Part shown: in pieces, positions 1 to 12,083 of the stretch
Numbering within the stretch: position 1 is the stretch's first letter
Layout: each line of letters starts with the position of its first letter
Assembly (NCBI GenBank): GCA_037176705.1
Contig: CM073889.1
Coordinates: 53,499,596-53,563,595, forward strand
DNA from: Molossus alvarezi
Lineage: Eukaryota; Chordata; Mammalia; Chiroptera; Molossidae
Reading direction: 5' to 3'
DNA length: 64,000 bases
Position numbers and translations under genes: made by a program
Notes under the pieces: model-generated
The model's database searches: none
What the model saw: only the letters and a program-made list of their open reading frames with translations
Told to the model about the DNA's origin: nothing

Positions 1-1935
1 TTGAATGTAAACCCTTGTCCTCAGTGTGAAATGCTGGAATTATCCCGTGGAAATGAATGATAACTCCCGAACTTATGCTTAAAATACCCTGTGACAGATT
101 CAACCTATTTCTTGATATCTGACAGAATCATCTCCATTATAACAAGGATTCCAAAGAGTTTCAGGCCTTTGAATAATGGTCCTGGATTCACATGTTTCAA
201 GAGTATTTCCCAGAAGAACCTATGAAAATACAGTGGATAATCAAAGGTGTGCATCACTGGTGTTCTTTCTCTGCAGAATTATATAATTACATTCAGTTCA
301 AGAGCAGCATGGAAACCTCAATATGGTGTAGTGGCAATTGGACTGTTCAGTGGCTCTCTGTCCTAAAATCAGTGTTCCCATTGACTAACTTCTTCACATA
401 CTGTCTAAATATGGTGAAGAAGCTTCTTGGGCTATACCCACTTCACAAAACATGGAACCAACACTGGTGTTCTGTTCTGCAGATTATGTGTTAGAACAGT
501 TGAGGAAAGTATTGATTCAAGGTAATGTGGCAACCTAACGTTTGCCTATGCCCTTAGACATACTTCTCACCAGAGATGGTTTCTAGGAGCGTTTATACAC
601 ACCAAACCGATTCCAAACGAACTGTGTTAGAACTCTGCAGTTCAGTTGAGGAAACTCACTTCCATGAAGCCTAGAGAGGGAGGCTTCTCCAACCATAAGC
701 TGTTTTGGTTAAGTACCTAAGAAATGTCTGTTTGTTAAGGTGTAATCACACGAAAACCTAGCAGTGCACGTTTCTTTCTCTTGTTCCCTACACACAATTA
801 CAAGACTTGCTGGTGCAGTCTCAGATATCCTGAATTATGGGCAAAACTCTGTGAGAGCCAGGGGCAACATTCATTGGTGGCATGTTTAAACTTGGAAATT
901 GAGTACCTTTGCACGGAAAGTGTGCAGATACATGTTCTAGTAGGAAACTGATGGAATGATTGAATATTTGCATTTTGGGTCAGGAAATGCACAGATCTTG
1001 GCAAGAGTCATGTGAAACACTTGAATATAGACACTCTCCTCGTGGTGTGGAGAGATCCAGTCTTCTCCTGGAAAGAACAACTAGGATAGGGCACACTGAT
1101 GTGTAGAATCAAAAGTTATCCCCTTTTGTGTTCTGTGTTGGTAATGGTTTCCAGGATTGCACAGTTTTCAACAACATTTCTCAAGGTGATACTTGGAATA
1201 AGTATGGTTTCTTCTGTAGCAGTTTGTTTCGCCTAATTCTTAGTCAGAACAGTGAACCAACCTAGGGTCTAGAATGAAATAATGGAAAGATTGATAACTA
1301 CTGGTGTTACACATGTGCCATTCTTGAAACAAAGCAACTGAACACATCTAAAGTGATGTAGTTTAAACATTTGATGTGTACATCCAAGGAGAAATACATG
1401 AATGTGAAGACACTGACAATACCATGGGTGTTTCACATTGCATTTCTCTGTGAGTTAGAACAAGAGGAGGGTTCTGGAGAAAAGGCACTTGTACAGTTGA
1501 CCTGGGTATCAATTTCAATTAGCTACCCACAAATTATGCCCGGTTTGCTCGGCATAGTTTGCATTGGAGAGTTATCCAGTGTTGCATGTAAATGCAGCTG
1601 ACTGCCTTCTTTCCTATACGACAAGAAAGTCAATTTGTACGAGAAGAAGAGGTAACTTTTCAACATACTACTTTTCTTCCTTGGATATGAGTTGTTTGCC
1701 TGGAAGAGTCTACAAAGCATCTGGATACCAAATACAGGCTGCGCTGCAGAAATGAAACATTTTGGTTAGAGCAGTGTTCAGGTCGTGGAAATCTATACCC
1801 TATTCAGTTCTACACACATTCTCTCCATGCGTTACCAAATGAATCAGAGTCATGCCATGGATCCACGATACATTTCACTGTTTGTGCCGATTTCCACATT
1901 AACATAAGGTGTAGATACCTGTGTTCTGCAGAGAA
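1..1935 (+). repeat. Satellite unit 1 (1935 bp, alpha type)
   Basis: Phase reference unit; its 'A' role in the dimer pairs with unit 3. Hypervariable site gctcgg at 1547-1552. Marks: 'aaaatcagtg' near 366, 'gaagcttc' near 421, 'gcacggaaagtgtgcag' at ~909 and 'ctgtgttctgcag' at the end. The 100-codon frame at 192-494 is open. Confidence 0.95.
192..494 (+). other. Recurrent 100-codon open frame, first of 33 copies; probably not a gene
   Basis: The longest frame in each unit starts 192 bp in and usually runs 100 codons. It is rich in Trp, Cys, Phe and Tyr (residues 19-60) with a hydrophobic stretch near residues 54-72, and I recognise no domain. It is full length (100-103 codons) in 24 of 33 units. 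It is shortened or broken in units 2 and 4 (91), 10 (87, ATG lost), 11, 13 and 17 (early stops), 19 (69), and 26 and 31 (96). Among variants seen in the open copies, amino-acid changes clearly outnumber silent ones. Silent examples are ACA/ACC in units 6, 7 and 12, GTG/GTT in 15 and CAA/CAG in 27 and 32. That is what an unselected frame would show. No promoter or poly(A) signal is evident. Splicing into a longer transcript cannot be excluded. Confidence 0.15.
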
Positions 1936-3867
1936 TTGAATGTAAACCCTTGTCCTCAGTGTGAAATGCTGGAATTATCCCGTGGAAATGAATGATAACT
2001 CCCGAACTTATGCTTAAAATACCCTGTGACAGATTCAGCCTATTTCTTGATATCTGACAGAATCATCTCCATTATAACAAGGATTCCAAAGAGTTTCAGG
2101 CCTTTGAATAACGGTCCTGGATTCACATGTTTCAAGAGTATTTCCCAGAAGAACCTATGAAAATACAGTGGATAATCAAAGGTGTGCATCACTGGTGTTC
2201 TTTCTCTGCAGAATTATATAATTACATTCAGTTCAAGAGCAGCATGGAAACCTCAATATGGTGTAGTGGCAATTGGACTGTTCAGTGGCTCTCTGTCCTA
2301 AAAACAGTGTTCCCATTGACTAACTTCTTCACATACTGTCTAAATATGGTGAAGAAGATTCTTGGGCTATACCCACTTCACAAAAAATGGAACCAACACT
2401 GATGTTCTGTTCTGCAGATTATGTGTTAGAACAGTTGAGGAAAGTATTGATTCAAGGTAATGTGGCAACCTAACGTTTGCCTATGCCCTTAGACATACTT
2501 CTCACCAGAGATCGTTTCTAGGAGCGTTTATGCACACCAAACCGATTCCAAAAGAACTGTGTTAGAACTCTGCAGTTCAGTTGAGGAAACTCACTTCCAT
2601 GAAGCCTAGAGAGTGAGGCTTCTCCAACCATAAGCTGTTTTGGTTAAGTACCTAAGAAATGTCTGTTTGTTAAGGTGTAATCACACGAAAACCTAGCAGT
2701 GCACGTTTCTTTCTCTTGTTCCCTACACACAATTACAAGACTTGCTGGTGCAGTCTCAGATATCCTGAATTATGGGCAAAACTCTGTGAGAGCCAGGGGC
2801 AACATTCATTGGTGGCATGTTTAAACTTGGGAAATTGAGTACCTTTGCAAGGAAAGTGTGTAGATACATGTTCTAGTAGGAAACTGATGGAATGATTGAA
2901 TATTTCCATTTTGGGTCAGGAAATGCACAGATCTTGGCAAGAGTCATGTGAAACACTTGAATATAGACACTCTCCTCGTGGTGTGGAGAGATCCAGTCTT
3001 CTCCTGGAAAGAACAACTAGGACAGGGCACACTGATGTGTAGAATCAAAAGTTATCCCCTTTTGTGTTCTGTGTTGGTAATGGTTTCCAAGATTGCATAG
3101 TTTTCAACAACATTTCTCAAGGCGATACTTGGAATAAGTATGGTTTCTTCTGTAGCAGTTTGTTTCGCCTAATTCTTAGAACAGTGAACCAACCTAGGGT
3201 CTAGAATGAAATAATGGAAAGATTGATAACTACTGGTGTTACACATGTGCCATTCTTGAAACAAAGCAACTGAACACATCTAAAGTGATGTAGTTTAAAC
3301 ATTTGATGTGTACATCCAAGGAGAAATACATGAATGTGAAGACACTGACAATACCATGGGTGTTTCACATTGCATTTCTCTGTGAGTTAGAACAACAGGA
3401 GGGTTCTGGAGAAAAGGCACTTGTACAGTTGACCTGGGTATCAATTTCAATTAGCTACCCACAAATTACGCCCGGTTTGCTCGGCATAGTTTGCATTGGA
3501 GAGTTATCCAGTGTTGCATGTAAATGCAGCTGACTGCCTTCTTTCCTATACGACAAGAAAGTCAATTTGTACGAGAAGAAGAGGTAACTTTTCAACATAC
3601 TACTTTTCTTCCTTGGATATGAGTTGTTTGCCTGGAAGGGTCTACAAAGCATCTCGATACCAAATACAGGCTGCGCTGCAGAAATGAAACATTTTGGTTA
3701 GAGCAGTGTTCAGGTCGTGGAAATCTATACCCTATTCAGTTCTACACACATTCTCTCCATGCGTTACCAAATGAATCAGAGTCATGCCATGGATCCACGA
3801 TACATTTCACTGTTTGTGCCGATTTCCACATTAACATAAGGTGTAGATACCTGTTTTCTGCAGAGAA
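1936..3867 (+). repeat. Satellite unit 2 (1932 bp, alpha type)
   Basis: 'B' unit of the left dimer. It carries the 4-bp deletion 'cttagaacag' (~3177), 'gaacaacagg' and gctcgg. The recurrent frame from 2127 stops after 91 codons ('cactgatg'). Confidence 0.95.
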
Positions 3868-5802
3868 TTGAATGTAAACCCTTGTCCTCAGTGTGAAATG
3901 CTGGAATTATCCCGTGGAAATGAATGATAACTCCCGAACTTATGCTTAAAATACCCTGTGACAGATTCAACCTATTTCTTGATATCTGACAGAATCATCT
4001 CCATTATAACAAGGATTCCAAAGAGTTTCAGGCCTTTGAATAATGGTCCTGGATTCACATGTTTCAAGAGTATTTCCCAGAAGAACCTATGAAAATACAG
4101 TGGATAATCAAAGGTGTGCATCACTGGTGTTCTTTCTCTGCAGAATTATATAATTACATTCAGTTCAAGAGCAGCATGGAAACCTCAATATGGTGTAGTG
4201 GCAATTGGACTGTTCAGTGGCTCTCTGTCCTAAAAACAGTGTTCCCATTGACTAACTTCTTCACATACTGTCTAAATATGGTGAAGAAGATTCTTGGGCT
4301 ATACCCACTTCACAAAACATGGAACCAACACTGGTGTTCTGTTCTGCAGATTATGTGTTAGAACAGTTGAGGAAAGTATTGATTCAAGGTAATGTGGCAA
4401 CCTAACGTTTGCCTATGCCCTTAGACATACTTCTCACCAGAGATGGTTTCTAGGAGCGTTTATACACACCAAACCGATTCCAAACGAACTGTGTTAGAAC
4501 TCTGCAGTTCAGTTGAGGAAACTCACTTCCATGAAGCCTAGAGAGGGAGGCTTCTCCAACCATAAGCTGTTTTGGTTAAGTACCTAAGAAATGTCTGTTT
4601 GTTAAGGTGTAATCACACGAAAACCTAGCAGTGCACGTTTCTTTCTCTTGTTCCCTACACACAATTACAAGACTTGCTGGTGCAGTCTCAGATATCCTGA
4701 ATTATGGGCAAAACTCTGTGAGAGCCAGGGGCAACATTCATTGGTGGCATGTTTAAACTTGGAAATTGAGTACCTTTGCACGGAAAGTGTGCAGATACAT
4801 GTTCTAGTAGGAAACTGATGGAATGATTGAATATTTGCATTTTGGGTCAGGAAATGCACAGATCTTGGCAAGAGTCATGTGAAACACTTGAATATAGACA
4901 CTCTCCTCGTGGTGTGGAGAGATCCAGTCTTCTCCTGGAAAGAACAACTAGGATAGGGCACACTGATGTGTAGAATCAAAAGTTATCCCCTTTTGTGTTC
5001 TGTGTTGGTAATGGTTTCCAGGATTGCACAGTTTTCAACAACATTTCTCAAGGTGATACTTGGAATAAGTATGGTTTCTTCTGTAGCAGTTTGTTTCGCC
5101 TAATTCTTAGTCAGAACAGTGAACCAACCTAGGGTCTAGAATGAAATAATGGAAAGATTGATAACTACTGGTGTTACACATGTGCCATTCTTGAAACAAA
5201 GCAACTGAACACATCTAAAGTGATGTAGTTTAAATATTTGATGTGTACATCCAAGGAGAAATACATGAATGTGAAGACACTGACAATACCATGGGTGTTT
5301 CACATTGCATTTCTCTGTGAGTTAGAACAAGAGGAGGGTTCTGGAGAAAAGGCACTTGTACAGTTGACCTGGGTATCAATTTCAATTAGCTACCCACAAA
5401 TTATGCCCGGTTTGCTCGGCATAGTTTGCATTGGAGAGTTATCCAGTGTTGCATGTAAATGCAGCTGACTGCCTTCTTTCCTATACGACAAGAAAGTCAA
5501 TTTGTACGAGAAGAAGAGGTAACTTTTCAACATACTACTTTTCTTCCTTGGATATGAGTTGTTTGCCTGGAAGAGTCTACAAAGCATCTGGATACCAAAT
5601 ACAGGCTGCGCTGCAGAAATGAAACATTTTGGTTAGAGCAGTGTTCAGGTCGTGGAAATCTATACCCTATTCAGTTCTACACACATTCTCTCCATGCGTT
5701 ACCAAATGAATCAGAGTCATGCCATGGATCCACGATACATTTCACTGTTTGTGCCGATTTCCACATTAACATAAGGTGTAGATACCTGTGTTCTGCAGAG
5801 AA
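3868..5802 (+). repeat. Satellite unit 3 (1935 bp, alpha type)
   Basis: Near-copy of unit 1 at lag 3867, including the missing G in 'aacttggaaattg' and 'gcacggaaagtgtgcag'. Private variant 'taaatatttg' at ~5232. Frame 4059-4361 is open. Confidence 0.95.
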
Positions 5803-7734
5803 TTGAATGTAAACCCTTGTCCTCAGTGTGAAATGCTGGAATTATCCCGTGGAAATGAATGATAACTCCCGAACTTATGTTTAAAATACCCTGTGACAGA
5901 TTCAGCCTATTTCTTGATATCTGACAGAATCATCTCCATTATAACAAGGATTCCAAAGAGTTTCAGGCCTTTGAATAACGGTCCTGGATTCACATGTTTC
6001 AAGAGTATTTCCCAGAAGAACCTATGAAAATACAGTGGATAATCAAAGGTGTGCATCACTGGTGTTCTTTCTCTGCAGAATTATATAATTACATTCAGTT
6101 CAAGAGCAGCATGGAAACCTCAATATGGTGTAGTGGCAATTGGACTGTTCAGTGGCTCTCTGTCCTAAAAACAGTGTTCCCATTGACTAACTTCTTCACA
6201 TACTGTCTAAATATGGTGAAGAAGATTCTTGGGCTATACCCACTTCACAAAAAATGGAACCAACACTGATGTTCTGTTCTGCAGATTATGTGTTAGAACA
6301 GTTGAGGAAAGTATTGATTCAAGGTAATGTGGCAACCTAACGTTTGCCTATGCCCTTAGACATACTTCTCACCAGAGATCGTTTCTAGGAGCGTTTATAC
6401 ACACCAAACCGATTCCAAAAGAACTGTGTTAGAACTCTGCAGTTCAGTTGAGGAAACTCACTTCCATGAAGCCTAGAGAGTGAGGCTTCTCCAACCATAA
6501 GCTGTTTTGGTTAAGTACCTAAGAAATGTCTGTTTGTTAAGGTGTAATCACACGAAAACCTAGCAGTGCACGTTTCTTTCTCTTGTTCCCTACACACAAT
6601 TACAAGACTTGCTGGTGCAGTCTCAGATATCCTGAATTATGGGCAAAACTCTGTGAGAGCCAGGGGCAACATTCATTGGTGGCATGTTTAAACTTGGGAA
6701 ATTGAGTACCTTTGCAAGGAAAGTGTGTAGATACATGTTCTAGTAGGAAACTGATGGAATGATTGAATATTTGCATTTTGGGTCAGGAAATGCACAGATC
6801 TTGGCAAGAGTCATGTGAAACACTTGAATATAGACACTCTCCTCGTGGTGTGGAGAGATCCAGTCTTCTCCTGGAAAGAACAACTAGGACAGGGCACACT
6901 GATGTGTAGAATCAAAAGTTATCCCCTTTTGTGTTCTGTGTTGGTAATGGTTTCCAAGATTGCATAGTTTTCAACAACATTTCTCAAGGCGATACTTGGA
7001 ATAAGTATGGTTTCTTCTGTAGCAGTTTGTTTCGCCTAATTCTTAGAACAGTGAACCAACCTAGGGTCTAGAATGAAATAATGGAAAGATTGATAACTAC
7101 TGGTGTTACACATGTGCCATTCTTGAAACAAAGCAACTGAACACATCTAAAGTGATGTAGTTTAAACATTTGATGTGTACATCCAAGGAGAAATACATGA
7201 ATGTGAAGACACTGACAATACCATGGGTGTTTCACATTGCATTTCTCTGTGAGTTAGAACAACAGGAGGGTTCTGGAGAAAAGGCACTTGTACAGTTGAC
7301 CTGGGTATCAATTTCAATTAGCTACCCACAAATTACGCCCGGTTTGCTCGGCATAGTTTGCATTGGAGAGTTATCCAGTGTTGCATGTAAATGCAGCTGA
7401 CTGCCTTCTTTCCTATACGACAAGAAAGTCAATTTGTACGAGAAGAAGAGGTAACTTTTCAACATACTACTTTTCTTCCTTGGATATGAGTTGTTTGCCT
7501 GGAAGGGTCTACAAAGCATCTCGATACCAAATACAGGCTGCGCTGCAGAAATGAAACATTTTGGTTAGAGCAGTGTTCAGGTCGTGGAAATCTATACCCT
7601 ATTCAGTTCTACACACATTCTCTCCATGCGTTACCAAATGAATCAGAGTCATGCCATGGATCCACGATACATTTCACTGTTTGTGCCGATTTCCACATTA
7701 ACATAAGGTGTAGATACCTGTTTTCTGCAGAGAA
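5803..7734 (+). repeat. Satellite unit 4 (1932 bp, alpha type)
   Basis: Near-copy of unit 2 at lag 3867, with the same 4-bp deletion (~7043) and the same 91-codon truncation of the recurrent frame from 5994. Private variants: 'acttatgtttaaa' (~5877) and 'atttgcatttt' (~6770). Confidence 0.95.
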
Positions 7735-9668
7735 TTGAATGTAAACCCTTGTCCTCAGTGTGAAATGCTGGAATTATCCCGTGGAAATGAATGATAACTC
7801 CCGAACTTATGCTTAAAATACCCTGTGACAGATTCAACCTATTTCTTGATATCTGACAGAATCATCTCCATTATAACAAGGATTCCAAAGAGTTTCAGGC
7901 CTTTGAATAATGGTCCTGGATTCACATGTTTCAAGAGTATTTCCCAGAAGAACCTATGAAAATACAGTGGATAATCAAAGGTGTGCATCACTGGTGTTCT
8001 TTCTCTGCAGAATTATATAATTACATTCAGTTCAAGAGCAGCATGGAAACCTCAATATGGTGTAGTGGCAATTGGACTGTTCAGTGGCTCTCTGTCCTAA
8101 AAACAGTGTTCCCATTGACTAACTTCTTCACATACTGTCTAAATATGGTGAAGAAGATTCTTGGGCTATACCCACTTCACAAAACATGGAACCAACACTG
8201 GTGTTCTGTTCTGCAGATTATGTGTTAGAACAGTTGAGGAAAGTATTGATTCAAGGTAATGTGGCAAGCTAACGTTTGCCTATGCCCTTAGACATACTTC
8301 TCACCAGAGATCGTTTCTAGGAGCGTTTATACACACGAAACCGATTCCAAACTAACTGTGTTAGAACTCTGCAGTTCAGTTGAGGAAACTCACTTCCATG
8401 AAGCCTAGAGAGTGAGGCCTCTCCAACCATAAGCTGTTTTGGTTAAGTACCTAAGAAATGTCTGTTTGTTAAGGTGTAATCACACGGAAACCTAGCAGTG
8501 CACGTTTCTTTCTCTTGTTCCCTACACACAATTACAAGACTTGCTGGTGCAGTCTCAGGTATCCTGAATTATGGGCAAAACTCTGTGAGAGCCAGGGGCA
8601 ACATTCATTGGTTGCATGTTTAAACTTGGGAAATTGAGTACCTTTGCAAGGAAAGTGTGTAGATACATGTTCTAGTAGGAAACTGATGGAATGATTGAAT
8701 ATTTCCATTTTGGGTCAGGAAATGCACAGATCTTGGCAACAGTCATGTGAAACACTTGAATATACCCACTCTCCTCGTGGTGTGGAGAGATCCAGTCTTC
8801 TCCTGGAAAGAACAAATAGGGCAGGGCACACTGATGTGTAGAATCAAAAGTTATCCCTTTTTGAGTTCTGTGTTGGTAATGGTTTCCAAGATTGCATAGT
8901 TTTCAACAACATTTCTCAAGGCGATACTTGGAATAAGTATGGTTTCTTCTGTAGCTGTTTGTTTCGCCTAATTCTTTCTCAGAACAGTGAACCAACCTAG
9001 GGTCTAGAATGAAATAATGGAAAGATTGATAACTACTGGTGTTACACGTGTGCCATTCTTGAAACAAAGCAACTGAACACATCTAAAGTGATGTAGTTTA
9101 AACATTTGATGTGTACATCCAAGGAGAAATACATGAATGTGAAGACACTGACAATACCATGGTGTTTCACATTGCATTTCTCTGTGAGTTAGAACAAGAG
9201 GAGGGTTCTGGAGAAAATGCACTTGTACAGTTGACCTGGGTATCAATTTCAATTAGCTACCCACAAATTATTCCCGGTTTGAGCGGCATAGTTTGAATTG
9301 GAGAGTTATCCAGTGTTGCATGTAAATGCAGCTGACTGCCTTCTTTCCTATACGACAAGAAAGTCAATTTGTACGAGATGAAGAGGTAACTTTTCAACAC
9401 ACTACTTTCTTCCTTGGATATGAGTTGTTTGACTGGAAGAGTCTACAAAGCATCTCGATACCAAATACAGGCTGCGCTGCAGAAATGAAACATTTTGGTT
9501 AGAGCAGTGTTCAGGTCGTGGAAATCTATACCCTATTCAGTTCTAAACACATTCTCTCCATGCGTTACCAAATGAATCAGAGCCATGCCATGGATCCACG
9601 ATACATTTCACTGTTTGTGCCGATTTCCACATTAACATAAGGTGTAGATACCTGTTTTCTGCAGAGAA
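7735..9668 (+). repeat. Satellite unit 5 (1934 bp, alpha 5' end, beta 3' part)
   Basis: Recombinant unit: the first ~530 bp match unit 3, then from ggcaagctaac (~8265) it matches unit 6. Carries beta marks gagcgg, 'gtttgaattgg', 'ttgactggaag' and the missing G in 'accatggtg'. Private: 'aattctttctcag' and 'actactttcttcc' (one T lost). Frame 7926-8228 is open. Confidence 0.93.
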
Positions 9669-12083
9669 TTGAATGTAAACCCTTGTCCTCAGTGTGAAAT
9701 GCTGGAATTATCCCGTGGAAATGAATGATAACTCCCGAACTTATGCTTAAAATACCCTGTAACAGAGTCAACCTATTTCTTGATATCTGTCAGAATCATC
9801 TCCATTATAACAAGGATTCCAAAGAGTTTCAGGCCTTTGAATAATGGTCCTGGATTCACATGTTTCAAGAGTATTTCCCAGAAGAACCTATGAAAATACA
9901 GTGGATAATCAAAGGTGTGCATCACTGGTGTTCTTTCTCTGCAGAATTATATAATTACATTCAGTTCAAGAGCAGCATGGAAACCTCAATATGGTGTAGT
10001 GGCAATTGGACTGTTCAGTGGCTCTCTGTCCTAAAAACCGTGTTCCCATTGACTAACTTCTCCACATACTGTCTAAATATGGTGAAGAAGATTCCTGGGC
10101 TATACCCACTTCACAAAACATGGAACCAACCCTGGTGTTCTGTTCTGCAGATTATGTGTTAGAACAGTTGAGGAAAGTATTGATTCAAGGTAATGTGGCA
10201 AGCTAACGTTTGCCTATGCCCTTAGACATACTTCTCACCAGAGATCGTTTCTAGGAGCGTTTATACACACGAAACCGATTCCAAACTAACTGTGTTAGAA
10301 CTCTGCAGTTCAGTTGAGGAAACTCACTTCCATGAAGCCTAGAGAGTGAGGCCTCTCCAACCATAAGCTGTTTTGGTTAAGTACCTAAGAAATGTCTGTT
10401 TGTTAAGGTGTAATCACACGGAAACCTAGCAGTGCACGTTTCTTTCTCTTGTTCCCTACACACAATTACAAGACTTGCTGGTGCAGTCTCAGGTATCCTG
10501 AATTATGGGCAAAACTCTGTGAGAGCCAGGGGCAACATTCATTGGTTGCATGTTTAAACTTGGGAAATTGAGTACCTTTGCAAGGAAAGTGTGTAGATAC
10601 ATGTTCTAGTAGGAAACTGATGGAATGATTGAATATTTCCATTTTGGGTCAGGAAATGCACAGATCTTGGCAACAGTCATGTGAAACACTTGAATATACC
10701 CACTCTCCTCGTGGTGTGGAGAGATCCAGTCTTCTCCTGGAAAGAACAAATAGGGCAGGGCACACTGATGTGTAGAATCAAAAGTTATCCCCTTTTGAGT
10801 TCTGTGTTGGTAATGGTTTCCAAGATTGCATAGTTTTCAACAACATTTCTCAAGGCGATACTTGGAATAAGTATGGTTTCTTCTGTAGCTGTTTGTTTCG
10901 CCTAATTCTTAGTCAGAACAGTGAACCAACCTAGGGTCTAGAATGAAATAATGGAAAGATTGATAACTACTGGTGTTACACGTGTGCCATTCTTGAAACA
11001 AAGCAACTGAACACATCTAAAGTGATGTAGTTTAAACATTTGATGTGTACATCCAAGGAGAAATACATGAATGTGAAGACACTGACAATACCATGGTGTT
11101 TCACATTGCATTTCTCTGTGAGTTAGAACAAGAGGAGGGTTCTGGAGAAAATGCACTTGTACAGTTGACCTGGGTATCAATTTCAATTAGCTACCCACAA
11201 ATTATTCCCGGTTTGAGCGGCATAGTTTGAATTGGAGAGTTATCCAGTGTTGCATGTAAATGCAGCTGACTGCCTTCTTTCCTATACGACAAGAAAGTCA
11301 ATTTGTACGAGATGAAGAGGTAACTTTTCAACACACTACTTTTCTTCCTTGGATATGAGTTGTTTGACTGGAAGAGTCTACAAAGCATCTCGATACCAAA
11401 TACAGGCTGCGCTGCAGAAATGAAACATTTTGGTTAGAGCAGTGTTCAGGTCGTGGAAATCTATACCCTATTCAGTTCTAAACACATTCTCTCCATGCGT
11501 TACCAAATGAATCAGAGCCATGCCATGGATCCACGATACATTTCACTGTTTGTGCCGATTTCCCCATTAACATAAGGTGTAGATACCTGTTTTCTGCAGA
11601 GAATTGAATGTAAACCCTTGTCCTCAGTGTGAAATGCTGGAATTATCCCGTGGAAATGAATGATAACTCCCGAACTTATGCTTAAAATACCCTGTAACAG
11701 AGTCAACCTATTTCTTGATATCTGTCAGAATCATCTCCATTATAACAAGGATTCCAAAGAGTTTCAGGCCTTTGAATAATGGTCCTGGATTCACATGTTT
11801 CAAGAGTATTTCCCAGAAGAACCTATGAAAATACAGTGGATAATCAAAGGTGTGCATCACTGGTGTTCTTTCTCTGCAGAATTATATAATTACATTCAGT
11901 TCAAGAGCAGCATGGAAACCTCAATATGGTGTAGTGGCAATTGGACTGTTCAGTGGCTCTCTGTCCTAAAAACCGTGTTCCCATTGACTAACTTCTCCAC
12001 ATACTGTCTAAATATGGTGAAGAAGATTCCTGGGCTATACCCACTTCACAAAACATGGAACCAACCCTGGTGTTCTGTTCTGC
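8266..12083 (+). repeat. Near-identical neighbouring monomers (lag ~1935 bp) across units 5, 6 and 7
   Basis: From the ggcaagctaac marker in unit 5 to ~10,150 the text reappears one unit later (~10,200-12,083). Shared rare features include 'cctgtaacagagtc', 'aaaaccgtg', 'ttctccacatac', 'gattcctgg', 'caaccctgg' and the missing G in 'accatggtgtttc'. Differences include atccctttttgag versus atccccttttgag (8856/10,790), aattctttctcag versus aattcttagtcag (8974/10,908) and ttccacatt versus ttccccatt (~9625/11,560). This looks like a recent single-unit duplication whose breakpoint lies inside a unit. Confidence 0.85.
9669..11603 (+). repeat. Satellite unit 6 (1935 bp, beta 3' type)
   Basis: Marks: 'cctgtaacagagtc', 'aaaaccgtg', 'ttctccacatac', 'gattcctgg', 'caaccctgg', 'gagatgaag', gagcgg. 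Nearly identical to unit 7 in its first 480 bp. Frame 9860-10162 is open with Phe-to-Ser and Leu-to-Pro changes. Confidence 0.94.

Larger units (their letters stand above)
1..8265 (+). repeat. Dimeric higher-order repeat (lag 3867 bp), two copies plus a partial third
   Basis: Units 1-2 (1-3867) are repeated almost exactly as units 3-4 (3868-7734), and the match continues into the first ~530 bp of unit 5. Units 1 and 3 share a missing G ('aacttggaaattg') and 'gcacggaaagtgtgcag'. Units 2 and 4 share 'gaacaacagg', a 4-bp deletion ('cttagaacag') and a stop at codon 92 of the recurrent ORF. Differences I saw between copies are few: aaaatcagtg/aaaaacagtg near 366, agcttc/agattc near 421, taaacatt/taaatatt at 1365/5232, gcttaa/gtttaa at 2013/5880, tgcac/tacac at 2530/6397 and ttccatt/ttgcatt near 2905/6772. 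The lag-3867 match ends at ~8265, where unit 5 reads ggcaagctaac instead of ggcaacctaac. Confidence 0.93.

Noticed and set aside
277..288. 12-bp palindrome aattatataatt as an origin or promoter (TATA) element
   Set aside because: It recurs simply because the unit recurs, is changed in unit 9, and no other initiation or promoter signal accompanies it.
1538..1554. CENP-B box-like motif on the minus strand (CGGG and the central A match; GCCG in place of TTCG)
   Set aside because: It matches seven of nine essential positions. In 1.93 kb read on both strands, about five such matches are expected by chance at even base composition, and the two missing bases are in the required TTCG half. It also overlaps the hypervariable site, which argues against conservation.
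1760..1800. tRNA-like segment ('tttggttagagcag', then 'ttcaggtcgtggaaatc')
   Set aside because: The first part resembles a tRNA D-arm, but there is no matching acceptor stem, anticodon arm or TTCGA-type T-loop at the right spacing.
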